Assembly: GCA_030761205.1 (NCBI GenBank)
Contig: JAULJL010000041.1
Span: forward strand, 2,552,001-2,616,000
Direction of reading: 5' to 3'
DNA: 64,000 bases
Source: Fremontodendron californicum
Taxonomy: Eukaryota; Streptophyta; Magnoliopsida; Malvales; Malvaceae
Shown: piece by piece, positions 24,426-33,318 of the stretch
How the letters are laid out: every line of letters starts with the position of its first letter
How positions within the stretch are numbered: the first letter of the stretch is position 1
The notes under the pieces: generated by a model
Told to the model about the DNA's origin: nothing
Database searches by the model: none
Seen by the model: the letters and a program-made list of their open reading frames with translations, nothing else
Position numbers and translations under genes: made by a program

Positions 24426-25111
24426 TGACAAGGAAGAAGTATTGACAATTCCTTTCACAACCGGTAGAATGGAAAGAGAAGTTCTTGGAGGCTGGAGCAT
24501 GAAGAAGTAAATACAGGTATACAAGTAATTGCTTCTGCTTGTTATTTCATTGTTATATTATATCCTTGCAAGGTTCAAATAATAAAGAACATAATTTCTT
24601 AGAAAGAGGATGAAGATAGTAGTATATTAGCTCCAAGAAGAAAAAATGGAGAAACTGAGGTACAAAGCACTGATGTTTTTTGTTGCCTTGGTTTGATTCA
24701 TGGTTTCTTTCTAATCTAATTTTTAGTATTGCCATACCAAGTAATCTGTTGCAGTTTCTGTGAAGGGGCACACTTCAGCAGCTGACAAACTCAAGGGCAT
24801 TTAAATTCATATGCTAGGAGCCTGGGAGTCATCTTTAATGCATGCTATTTAAGGACAAAATCGAATCTAAAGAACCTGCTAATAAGGAAGGAATTTGGGA
24901 GGCTCTTTGAAACTACTTTTCATCATATCAACAAAAAAAAAAATTATATTTCTTAGAAGCAGAGGTTTGGCCATTAGTTGTGATTGTGTTGCTTGTGGGA
25001 GTCAGAGGAATCTGAGTTGCATGATTTGATTAGTTTCCTATTGGCGTCACAGGTTTGATTTCAAGTTTTACCTCCTCAGTGTCTCCATATTAGTGCTAAC
25101 TCTTTCATTGG
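24426..25111. other. 3' flank of the PPR gene
   Basis: Probably holds the PPR 3' UTR; AATAAAG at 24580 is a candidate polyadenylation signal. Nothing else recognised. Confidence 0.35.
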
Positions 25112-25395
25112 GTGGAGGATAGAAGTGGGGCTTCTCTTGAAATAGAACTTTGTGAAAATGGCAGTGGTGTATTTTGGCTATTATCAGGCAATAGAAATTC
25201 AGAACTTTGTTGGTTCACGCCATCAATATACAAGGTCTGTAGGATTGTGGGGGTCTTGATAGAGGATATTAAGCAGCGGTTGGGAGTTATTTCAAGCTAA
25301 CCTGTGATTCATGCGAGAAGGGAAGCTAACATGAACATGGCTGCACATCACCTTGCCTATCTCATTCTGGTTTACATTCTCTGCCTCTATTAGTT
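25112..25395 (+). pseudogene. Relic of LINE-type RNase H
   Basis: Broken plus-strand frames contain IEDIKQRLG and, after a stop, HARREANMNMAAHHLAYL. The latter resembles the C-terminal RNase H signature of plant LINEs (basic-Arg-Glu-Ala-Asn, then Ala-His-x-Leu-Ala). At least one stop interrupts it. Only this small end remains. Confidence 0.45.
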
Positions 25396-25535
25396 CCTTT
25401 GTACTTTTAACACAAATCCTTCATCTATTTCATGAAAAAAAAAAATGATAGTACTTGAAAAGAAATATGTATTCAGTTAACTAAAATCTAGTTTATGTTG
25501 AACATGAAAAGTTGAAATTTATTGTTGTTTTTATA

Positions 25536-25709
25536 CTATGTTACTCGGACTCGAGAGTGGGTGTCGGATACAAATATGTGTCTGATACTTGTATGTTCAA
25601 TTTTTTCTAACTTCTTCCATATATTTGGAGGATCGTACTCCCGTACTCATGTCCGAATATGTGTCGGACATGAGTACTTCAAAGAAAATGAAGAATCGGA
25701 GTAAAGTAG
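25536..25709. mobile_element. Small MITE, ~174 bp
   Basis: Begins CTATGTTACTCGGACTC and ends with an imperfect inverse of it (GAATCGGAGTAAAGTAG). Flanks GTTTTTATA and GTTTTATA look like a slightly diverged 8-9 bp target duplication. A related copy is at 45970-46150. Confidence 0.65.
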
Positions 25710-27633
25710 GTTTTATATACCCTTGGAAGTTTCATGTAAATTTTGTATATAGAAACACTTTTATTTGAAAAATGTTATATTGTTTTTCTAAACTTTATAG
25801 TTATATTCATATTAAGGTAAAAATACATTACATAATTTTATTTGTAACCTAAGTCAGGACGACCATTTTCTCTAGACAATGTGGGGGTGGAAGCTTTGCC
25901 TTTGCCAATCCATTGCCATTCCTAATTTTTATCTATTTGAGTTCGTATTTGATACGTGGACGGTATAATTTTTAACTCCACAAGTCGGATTAAAAATCTG
26001 TCACATGTTTTTATTTTTTAAATTAGTTTTATTTTTTAATATACCTTAAGGAATATGTGTTATTCTACTAACCTCGTTTTTGAAATCTAAAAACTCCATT
26101 GACAGTATATCAGAGAATTTTTCAAATTTATTTTTAAATATACTGTTTAATGATTTTGGAAGAAATCATTTGGATTTTAATAGATTTGAATTAACAATTT
26201 TAAGCTTTAAACCTACTAAATGATTAGATTTAGTCATGGGTAAAATCAGACCCAATCGGTTTTTGAAAGTCTTTGTTTAAAATTTAACTTGACTCGTTAG
26301 GTCCAATAAACTTATTTTTTTAAAAAGTATATTCAAATATTAAAAAAAAAAAGTTTAAATGATTAATTTTTTAAATATTTTAAATTAATTTGAGTCAAAT
26401 TCAGATATCAAATCTCTTGTTCAAGGCTCGATCCAAATTAAGTCGAATCTACTAACCTTAGACAGATCTAAAAAACGAATGATATATAGGCTCTTTTAAG
26501 ACAAGTTAGGAAACTAGTCCAAATTAGAGTATCCTAAGATTGTTTTCTTCTTTTTCTCATTTGATTCAAATTGAATTTCAATGGCCAAAATAAGAGTTAG
26601 ATATAGCATTGATTTTACTTTTTATTTGGTACTTAGTGATTTTGGATATAATAAAAAATATTTTTTTAAAAAATTTTAAATCTAGATTTTCAAGTTAAAA
26701 TTCCATGCTAAAACTTTAATTAATCAGTGAAATTTATGTCTCGAGAAGAAGTTTTAAATGATAATGAGTTTTGGAAAGATGCATTGCAATTTTCAAATAT
26801 AAAGAAGGTCGTAATTTGGGGATAAGAAAAATAGATATTGAGATTCGAATTTTAGATATGCTAGATGCTACTCTTAAGAATAATTGCATGAATCAACTGA
26901 GTTAAGCTTCAAATTCAATGCATTGCAATTTTCAAGATTTTCGTAAAAATCTCTTACTACCTTGAACAAACATTGAAGGTCTTTTAAAAAAAAAGCCCAA
27001 GGCCCATATGCCAAGCCTGTTTTAGGTTAAATAAGATTTCGTATCAATGTTATTGGTATTGTATTAGTATCAAATGCATCAATCAATACGTATCGATTTT
27101 GAAACAAATTGGTATATTTAAATTTATTTATCATTTTTTTTGTTGGTATCGTTTCGTACTGATTGTATCGATTGGTATAAGATTTTTTTTTTTTTAAATG
27201 TAATCTTTTCACTTTATTTTTTTAATTAATTTCTAATACATTTCTCTTATAATACTTTTTTTTTATATAATTTTATTTAAAAATAAATAAATGTTCATTA
27301 AATTAAGTTATTAAACATGTAATTTATTATATATTTTTAATATTTTAATTTATTTGGTACCATACTCGTTACTTTGCTTCATATATTACTTTTTCTTTGT
27401 TATTATTGAATTCCAATTATATCATCATATTATTACTTTTTTAATAGTTTATATTCAATATAACTTTTCTTTAGGTACATATATTCAAGATATCTTTAAA
27501 ATGAAGATAAATCTTAAAAATAAATAAATTTGCATTAATTTTATGATGAAAAGAATTCCAATTTTATTAAATAATTTGTAAAAAACATTTTTTAATAAAA
27601 TAAATAAGATAATATGATTCACATTACATGCAA
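25710..27633. other. AT-rich spacer
   Basis: About 1.9 kb of AT-rich DNA without supported genes. Frames are short and lack known motifs. Confidence 0.5.
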
Positions 27634-28431
27634 ATCCAATGTAGGGGTGAGCGTTCGATCGAGTCGAGTCGAGTGAAAAAAATTTGGATTAGTCGAGTTG
27701 ACGAGTCCTATTTTGTCAACCAAACTCAATTTGAAATTTTAGCGAATCGAGTCGAGTTAAAACAAATTCGAGTCGAGTCGAATAATTTATTCGAGTTAAA
27801 ATGTTATCTTGTAAATGTTGATTGACTAGATCATGTTACTGTTATCTTGTAAATGCATGTATATCTATAATTTTGAAATTTAGTTCTATGATATTAAAAA
27901 TATATTTTTTTGTGTGTGTTCTATCTTTTCTTATAAATATAACTATCAAATACTTGTCATACTAAATAAATAGCCTACTATTGACCTTTAAAAAAAGAGA
28001 ATTCATTATCTTTTGAATTTCATCGTTTGGTTAGCTTGGTAATGTGCATGATATCAACCAAAAGCTTCAATCTTTAACTGAATGAAGCATTGAGTGATAG
28101 CCTGATAACTCGTATAATTATATAGTTTTTAGTTATGTTTTATTATTGTTTTGTGTCAAATACGAGTTATTATTGTTTAGTCTAATTGTGTTTATGATTT
28201 TTTATATTTTTATGTAATTTGGTGTTTTTCACAAGTTTCTTTGAGTGATTTCAGATTACTAGAATTAAGGGCAAATCCAGTTCAGTTCCAGTTCCGACAC
28301 ATTTTGCCATATCAGCTATATCTGGAGTTTCACTGAAGCAATAAGGCTGAAATTTGTAGCCGTGCAAAGCTAAGAGGCATATCTATCTTTTTCATGTTTT
28401 ATACTTCTTGAAACGGAGTCGTTTTCCCTAG

Positions 28432-28793
28432 CGAAATCGACCATCAAGTTGGCTGATGTGCAATGACGTCTGTGCTGACCTGTTTTCGTATTTTGCCCAT
28501 ATCTGCTTATCCACATCAGCAAATGAGCTGATTCCAATGGCTATGGATCCGTAACTGATACGGAAACCTTTGTCTAGAAGACCATATGATCAGATCAGGC
28601 CTCTAATATTGACGAAATCGACCATCAAGTTGGCTGATGTGCAATGACGTTTGTGCTGACATGTTTTCGTATTTTGCCCATATCTGCTTGTCCACATCAG
28701 CAAATGAGCTGATTCCAACGGCTATGGATCCGTAACTGATAGGGGAACCTTTTTCTAGAAGACCATGTGATCAGATCAGGCCTCCAACATTGA
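28432..28793 (+). repeat. 181-bp tandem duplication in U3
   Basis: The unit starting CGAAATCGACCATCAAGTTG begins at 28432 and 28613, and a third partial start is at 28794. Both LTRs of copy A carry it (the 3' LTR at about 35779-36139), while copies B and C have a single unit. Confidence 0.85.
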
Positions 28794-28930
28794 CGAAATC
28801 GACCATCAAGTTGGCTGATCAAAATTGTCATACAATATGACGAAAATTGTTAGAAAAATTCACCCACCTATTATACCTACCTTTGAAATTTGTAAAGCTT
28901 GTCTCTTGTCATTTAGCCTTCCAAAATGTG

Positions 28931-28939
28931 TATAAATAG
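28931..28939 (+). promoter_or_regulatory. LTR TATA box
   Basis: TATAAATAG within GTGTATAAATAGAGGGCC. It is conserved in the LTRs of copies B and C. It predicts transcription starting roughly 30 bp downstream, which defines the U3/R border. Confidence 0.75.
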
Positions 28940-29799
28940 AGGGCCTTGGATGATTGTAGAGGATATATTGTACATAGGTAGGATATTAGCCATTTTAACA
29001 AAATTCTCTAAGTTTTCTTCTTCTTTCTTTTCTCTAGTTTTCTTTTTCTTTAGAAAGAGCAAGAGGTTGGATAATTAATATTCTTCTTCTTCTTCTTTCT
29101 TTCTTTTATTTTCTTCTTAGATTCTATTTAATTTTATGTTTATAATGCCTATGCTAGGCTAAACTTCTATTTGGTTAAGGGTGATTTCAAAGCCCTAGAC
29201 ATGTTTTGTGATTGATTTTCAGATTCTATCTATCATTAATTTTCTATCAAAGTTGCTTATGTTCTTCTACAAGAATTGTTCATGATGTTGTCTTGATTTG
29301 TTTAGGTGTACAACTAGATAGATCTTGATAATTATCTATTGCTAGTTTAGGAGTCTTGATCCGTGTAATTGTCTTGATTTCCTATTCATAAGTGGCAATT
29401 TGTGATTAATGATTATGGTCAAGTTTTCAATAATTGCAAAGTGGAACATAACCTAAGTTGAACAATCCGAGCTTATGTGTTTGTTGCTTAGATCAACCTA
29501 TCTTTCTCATCATAAAGCTGCCATTAAATTGAATCTAGAGAGCTTATTCTAGGTTGTTTGATGGTTAGAGATTAAATAGAGAGCTTGTTCTATTTAACGA
29601 CAAACTAAGGAAAGATTGGGATAACAGAGCTTGTTGTTATCTACGGTTGTTAACTTTGATAGTTGGTTGATATTGATAGATCTGAAATTGATTCTTAATG
29701 ATGTCTAGTGGTGGAGAATGAAACCTTAACCATATTTTTCATTTTTGATTCTTCTTACTTGTTTTCTTACTTTTCTAGTTTGCTTATTTTTAAAAGTAT

Positions 29800-29960
29800 A
29801 TTTATTTTTATTGGCTGGTTATACCGCCTAATTTGTATATTAATTTTGTTTTATTTTTATTGGCTGGTTATACCGCCTAATTTAGTATATATATTTTTAT
29901 TGGCTGGTTATACCGCCTAATTTAGTATATATATTTTTATTGGCTGGTTATACCGCCTTG
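29800..29960 (+). repeat. Short repeat TTTTTATTGGCTGGTTATAC
   Basis: Four copies ending CCGCCTAATTT or CCGCCTTGC, spaced about 39-53 bp. Copies B and C have three. Located in the transcribed part of the LTR. Confidence 0.8.
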
Positions 29961-30167
29961 CATCTTATTCTTATTATTTACTTTAGTTTAAATCTAGCTT
30001 CAAAAACCCCTTTTCTTTTATTGTTCTTGAATTTAAGTTTTAAACTATCAACTTATAAACTAAAACCCAATCCCTGAGGACTCGACCCTTGCTAACTACT
30101 ATACTTACAATTGATCTTTTTAGTGCAAGGTTAAATAAGATACACTCTTTTGGGTGCATCAAATTTT

Positions 30168-30185
30168 TGGCGCCGTTGCCGGGGA
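30168..30185 (+). promoter_or_regulatory. Primer-binding site, tRNA-Asp type (copy A)
   Basis: TGGCGCCGTTGCCGGGGA lies six bases after the LTR end and matches the complement of the 3' end of plant tRNA-Asp including CCA. This is the usual primer of Athila-type Ty3 elements. Copy B has the identical 18 bases (58342-58359). Confidence 0.88.
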
Positions 30186-30347
30186 TTGTTTTCTTTAGTT
30201 TATTTGTTACTTGGTTTATTCTTATTTTCAGTTCTAATTAGTTCTATTTTCTTGTACATACAAGTTTTTCTTATCAAATTTAAAAAAAAAAAAAAAAAAA
30301 AAACGATAAAATTAAGCAATCTAACACTTGAAGAGTTGGTGGCATAC

Positions 30348-31244
30348 ATGAACATGGAAAATCAACAAGCCAATCTCACCTACCCAGTTCAACAATTGGC
30401 CATGGGAGGATGTCAAGGCCATCAAGTGTTCCAAGACCAACAGTATGATCATTACTCAAACACTTACCATGAGGGATGGTGGGATCATACTAATTATGGC
30501 TACTCAGAAAATTACCAAGAAGTAGATCCTTATGCCAATTACACTCATCCATCTAGCTTCAATCAATCATGGTCTCAAGAACCAGATCTTCTTCAACCAC
30601 CACATATGACTCAAAACTCAGGTACTTCTTTAGAAGATCTTGTCGATTCTCTTGTTACTAATACTTTGCAATTTCAACAGGAAACAAGGGCAAGTATCCA
30701 GAGTTTGGAAAGGCAAATGAGCCTATTGGCTAGTAGTATGGTCGTATGGGTAGCACAAAGATCTGAAGAACTCTCTGCCCAAACGATGATTAACCCAAAG
30801 GAGAATGCTACTATTGTGACCTTGAGGAATGAGGAACAAGATGAGGATGAGACAAAATTAGAGATGAATTCTATTCTTGAGGATAATGAAGCCAATGATC
30901 CAAATAAGAGTATTTCGGCACCTGAGGTAACGTTTGAGATTCCAATTTTTACTAATGTTTCTTCTCCACCTTTTCCTAGTAGATTCGCAAAGTTCAAGGA
31001 GGATGAACATGAACAAGACACGCTGGAAACCTTAAACAGTTTGTTTGTGGATGTCGTTCAACAAGTACCAAAAGATGCACCATTCCTCGATGAGATATGC
31101 ACCACCAAGGATTATGGAATAATACTTGTAATGGAGAATGCATCCACTGTTGTGCAAAGAAAGCTACCTCTCAAACGCATAAATTTGGGAAATTTCATGT
31201 ATGAGCCTGACAAGCCTAAAAAGCCAAGAAGGGGTGTTGGTTAG
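30348..31244 (+). CDS. Athila Gag-linker remnant ORF (copy A)
   Basis: The open frame runs from the primer-site region, but upstream of 30348 it has no ATG: the start used in copy B (ATG) is ATA here at about 30306-30308. From the next ATG at 30348 it encodes 298 residues. The sequence corresponds to the region downstream of the Gag zinc knuckle and before the protease in the Athila element at 48230-51011: shared YSNTY..GWWDH, SLEDLV..L.TNT.Q.Q.E..ASI..LE.QM, PFPSRFAK and VVQRKLP. The Gag core, knuckle and protease are absent. It may aid packaging or simply be relic coding sequence; it does not encode a known enzyme. Confidence 0.7.
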   Translation: MNMENQQANLTYPVQQLAMGGCQGHQVFQDQQYDHYSNTYHEGWWDHTNYGYSENYQEVDPYANYTHPSSFNQSWSQEPDLLQPPHMTQNSGTSLEDLVDSLVTNTLQFQQETRASIQSLERQMSLLASSMVVWVAQRSEELSAQTMINPKENATIVTLRNEEQDEDETKLEMNSILEDNEANDPNKSISAPEVTFEIPIFTNVSSPPFPSRFAKFKEDEHEQDTLETLNSLFVDVVQQVPKDAPFLDEICTTKDYGIILVMENASTVVQRKLPLKRINLGNFMYEPDKPKKPRRGVG

Positions 31245-31405
31245 ATTCAAAACACTAACTCAAGTGTTAATTGGGAAGGCAGCCCAATTAAAGATGAAAT
31301 TGCCAACCTTCCATATTCAGATTTGCTTTCTCTTTCTCTTTCTCTTTCTTTTCCTTTTTCTTTTATTATTTTTATTTCTTATGTTTCTTTGTTAATTGTG
31401 TTTAC

Positions 31406-31560
31406 TGCTTTTAAATTCATTTAGGCTGCATAAGTTTCTTTTGTTTAATAGTTCTTTTCTCTTACATATAATTCTTGCATTGGGGGATAATAGCATTACA
31501 TTAATGACAATGTAAGAATTATGTGTGGGGGGAAGAATTTAGGATTTTATTTAGAGTGTT
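31406..31560 (+). repeat. Athila post-pol-like non-coding segment with PPT-like core, copy 1
   Basis: Contains AGTTCTTTTCTCTTACA, GACAATGTAAGAATTATG and the purine-rich GTGTGGGGGGAAG (31523-31535). The same segment recurs at 33727-33925, so the two copies bracket the ORF pair at 31781-33318. Copy B has the same arrangement at about 57000-57180 and 54850-55020. Confidence 0.75.
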
Positions 31561-31717
31561 TTGTTTTTGAGTCTTTTTATGTTGTTTTTCTTTCTGATCC
31601 TTGTTTTGAAAATAACTAGATGTAAATATAATTTTTTTTACCCCGGTTAAATGGCGGATAACGGTACTCCGTGATTATTTAAATCGGTTCCATCAGCTAC
31701 CCACAAAACTGATATTG

Positions 31718-31726
31718 TATATAAAT
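31718..31726 (+). promoter_or_regulatory. Possible internal TATA box and splice acceptor upstream of the basic-protein ORF
   Basis: TATATAAAT lies about 60 bp before the ATG at 31781, and a long T-tract ending TTTTAGG immediately precedes that ATG, as in a 3' splice site. Copy B keeps both features (the acceptor-like T-tract ends TTTCAGG). Either a separate promoter or splicing from the LTR transcript would allow expression of this downstream ORF. Confidence 0.4.
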
Positions 31727-31780
31727 TTCTCTTCCAATTTCTCTTTCATTTTTTTTCAATTTTTTTTTTTTTTTTTTAGG

Positions 31781-32317
31781 ATGGATGATATTCTCACAAG
31801 GATGCAGAAACGATTTCCTCCTTTTCCTCGAAATATTTTACTGAAGCTTTACCAAGTTCGATTTGAAAGATTAAGAATGCTTATGCACAAAGGGATTCCT
31901 GACGACATACGTTGGATAATTGAAGCCAAGGTACGTGAAGATGAATATCTTCCTATTTTGTATTTACCAGGTACAGGTAGAAGCACTTTTGCAAAGAAGC
32001 GACGAGCAAAGCGCATGAGTTCAAATTGCCACAAATGTGCACGATGGACGTGTAACGGTAAATGTCGTTCTATTGGGATTCCGTCCTCTAATCGAGATGA
32101 TAAAATTGAATTCATTAAGGATGGACTGAGTAAGGAGAATTTGGGTAATATCCAACTTTCTCTTGAGACGCATCCTAGTGGAGACGTACAAAGAGAAATT
32201 CTTGATTTATGGCCGCAATTCCAAAGGGAATGGCAACATCTTGGGAATCTGATGTTAAAAGACCCTGTTTGCCAGCTTGTAAGAAAACTGGATGGGAAGC
32301 ATATCCTCGACTCATAG
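31781..32317 (+). CDS. Virus-like basic cysteine protein (carlavirus NABP-like), copy A
   Basis: 178 residues; the ATG is chosen because copy B starts at the same codon. The N-terminal half has amphipathic helices with IPDDIRWIIEAK (39-50), then GRSTFAKKRRAK (66-77), then a Cys cluster C83-x2-C86-x4-C91-x3-C95, then an acidic/hydrophobic C-terminus of about 80 residues. A Gly-Arg-Ser basic arm directly before a compact Cys finger, preceded by an Ile-Pro-x-Asp-Ile helix, is the layout of small nucleic-acid-binding proteins of carlaviruses and other betaflexivirids, some of which suppress RNA silencing. Homology is inferred from this layout alone; the C-terminal extension is unlike those I know. 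Frame and length are the same in copy B. Confidence 0.6.
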   Translation: MDDILTRMQKRFPPFPRNILLKLYQVRFERLRMLMHKGIPDDIRWIIEAKVREDEYLPILYLPGTGRSTFAKKRRAKRMSSNCHKCARWTCNGKCRSIGIPSSNRDDKIEFIKDGLSKENLGNIQLSLETHPSGDVQREILDLWPQFQREWQHLGNLMLKDPVCQLVRKLDGKHILDS

Positions 32318-32628
32318 AAGGCGTTTAAGCCGTTTCTGGACGTAAAACCAGAGGAAGATGTGAGCCACAATCACAACTACAATAAATGACTTCTCAGTTT
32401 TTGGTTTGATTTGCAATAACTTTATTTTGGTTTAATTTACGTGTTGTTCGATTTGTGTAATTATTCTCGTTTTTTTTTTATTTGTCTTTTACGGTTGATT
32501 TTTTCTTCTCTTTTTGATTTTCTTCCTGAAATCACGCAAAAATCTTTTGTTAGGTTAACATTTTCTTCTGACAGGTCAGATACACTTTCGGCGACATTAT
32601 TACTCTTGTCTGATTCACTACTCAGTCC

Positions 32629-32638
32629 TCTATATATT
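32629..32638 (+). promoter_or_regulatory. Possible TATA box upstream of the LOG-like ORF
   Basis: CTATATATTA lies about 60 bp upstream of the ATG at 32698. A pyrimidine tract ending CTCTTTCAGG (32653-32664) could also be a splice acceptor. Both are conserved in copies B and C. Confidence 0.35.
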
Positions 32639-32697
32639 ACACCATGTACTCATTCTCTTTCAGGCACTCGAAAAAAAGAAAAAAAAAAGAAAAAAAA

Positions 32698-33318
32698 ATG
32701 GAAAGTACTTCGTCCCAACGCATTAAAAAAATTTGTGTTTTTGGAGGTGCTTATCCAGGGAAAAATAACATATTCGCTGATGAAGCCATAAGAGTTGGAG
32801 TAATACTTGCCCAACAAAAGATCCAGTTGATTTATGGAGGCGGTAGTACGGGTTTAATGGGAGCAGTCGCTACAGCAGCACACGCCGGAGGAAGTCCAGT
32901 TCTAGGAATCGTGCCAAAACTATTCACAGATTTTTGTGGACCTACCGTGGGTAAGGAAATACAAGTCTGGAGTATCCCTGAACGGATAACAATCATGTAC
33001 CATTCTGCCGATGCATTCATTGCTTTACCAGGAGGCCTGGGTACATTGGAAGAAATAGCTTGCGTGGCTTCTTGGTCATCTTTGGTCACAAATAAGAAAC
33101 CCATTGGTTTGCTTAATATTAATGGTTATTTTAGTAATTTGCTTTCATATTTAGATAATGCTGTGGATAATGGATTCATGTTTTCAGAGGCAAGGAGAAC
33201 CATAATTTCTGCTACAACCATTGAAGATTTACTCAAAAAGCTCCAAGCTTATGAGTATTTATCTGCTACGGTTGTTTCGCAAACGCTCGGAAAAAGAAAA
33301 AGAGATATGGACGAGTAA
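32698..33318 (+). CDS. LOG-like cytokinin riboside 5'-monophosphate phosphoribohydrolase (copy A)
   Basis: 206 residues from the ATG at 32698 (an in-frame ATG at 32644 adds 18 mostly Lys residues). LOG enzymes release active cytokinin bases from their nucleotide precursors in one step. Visible family motifs are ICVFGGAYPG (12-21, equivalent to the nucleotide-binding start of LOG), YGGGSTGLMG (46-55), the retained Arg of PER (94-96) and PGGLGTLEE (111-119, the PGGxGTxxE signature). The sequence is clearly diverged from standard plant LOGs, for instance FGGAYPG for the usual FCGSxSG, and lacks the Lys after the conserved Arg. It is intronless, unlike host LOG genes, as expected for a retrotransposed capture. 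The C-terminus has a KRKRD basic run. In copy A a CAA codon has become TAA (33316), removing nine residues present in copies B and C. Confidence 0.85.
   Translation: MESTSSQRIKKICVFGGAYPGKNNIFADEAIRVGVILAQQKIQLIYGGGSTGLMGAVATAAHAGGSPVLGIVPKLFTDFCGPTVGKEIQVWSIPERITIMYHSADAFIALPGGLGTLEEIACVASWSSLVTNKKPIGLLNINGYFSNLLSYLDNAVDNGFMFSEARRTIISATTIEDLLKKLQAYEYLSATVVSQTLGKRKRDMDE

Larger units (their letters stand above)
28103..30161 (+). mobile_element. 5' LTR of copy A
   Basis: Starts TGATAACTCG and ends TGCATCA. It has a TATA box (28931-28939), a 181-bp tandem duplication in U3 (28432-28793) and a four-copy short repeat in the R/U5 part (29805-29960). It is the same length as the 3' LTR. Confidence 0.93.

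Noticed and set aside
30150..30347. N-terminal extension of the Gag-linker frame in copy A
   Set aside because: It starts at TTG in the LTR end and translates the primer-binding site and a poly-A run; copy B shows the real start is after these.
31647..31673. Tiny ORF beginning ATGGCGGATAACGGTACTCC upstream of the basic-protein ORF
   Set aside because: Only seven codons before a stop. It may be a uORF but nothing supports translation.
31849..32370. 173-codon antisense frame opposite the basic-protein ORF (also 56197-56718)
   Set aside because: A shadow of the sense ORF, with no motif; conserved only because the sense strand is.
32441..32791. 116-codon frame overlapping the LOG start in copy A
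   Set aside because: It reads in another frame across untranslated sequence and the poly-A-rich part; the conserved protein is the LOG frame.
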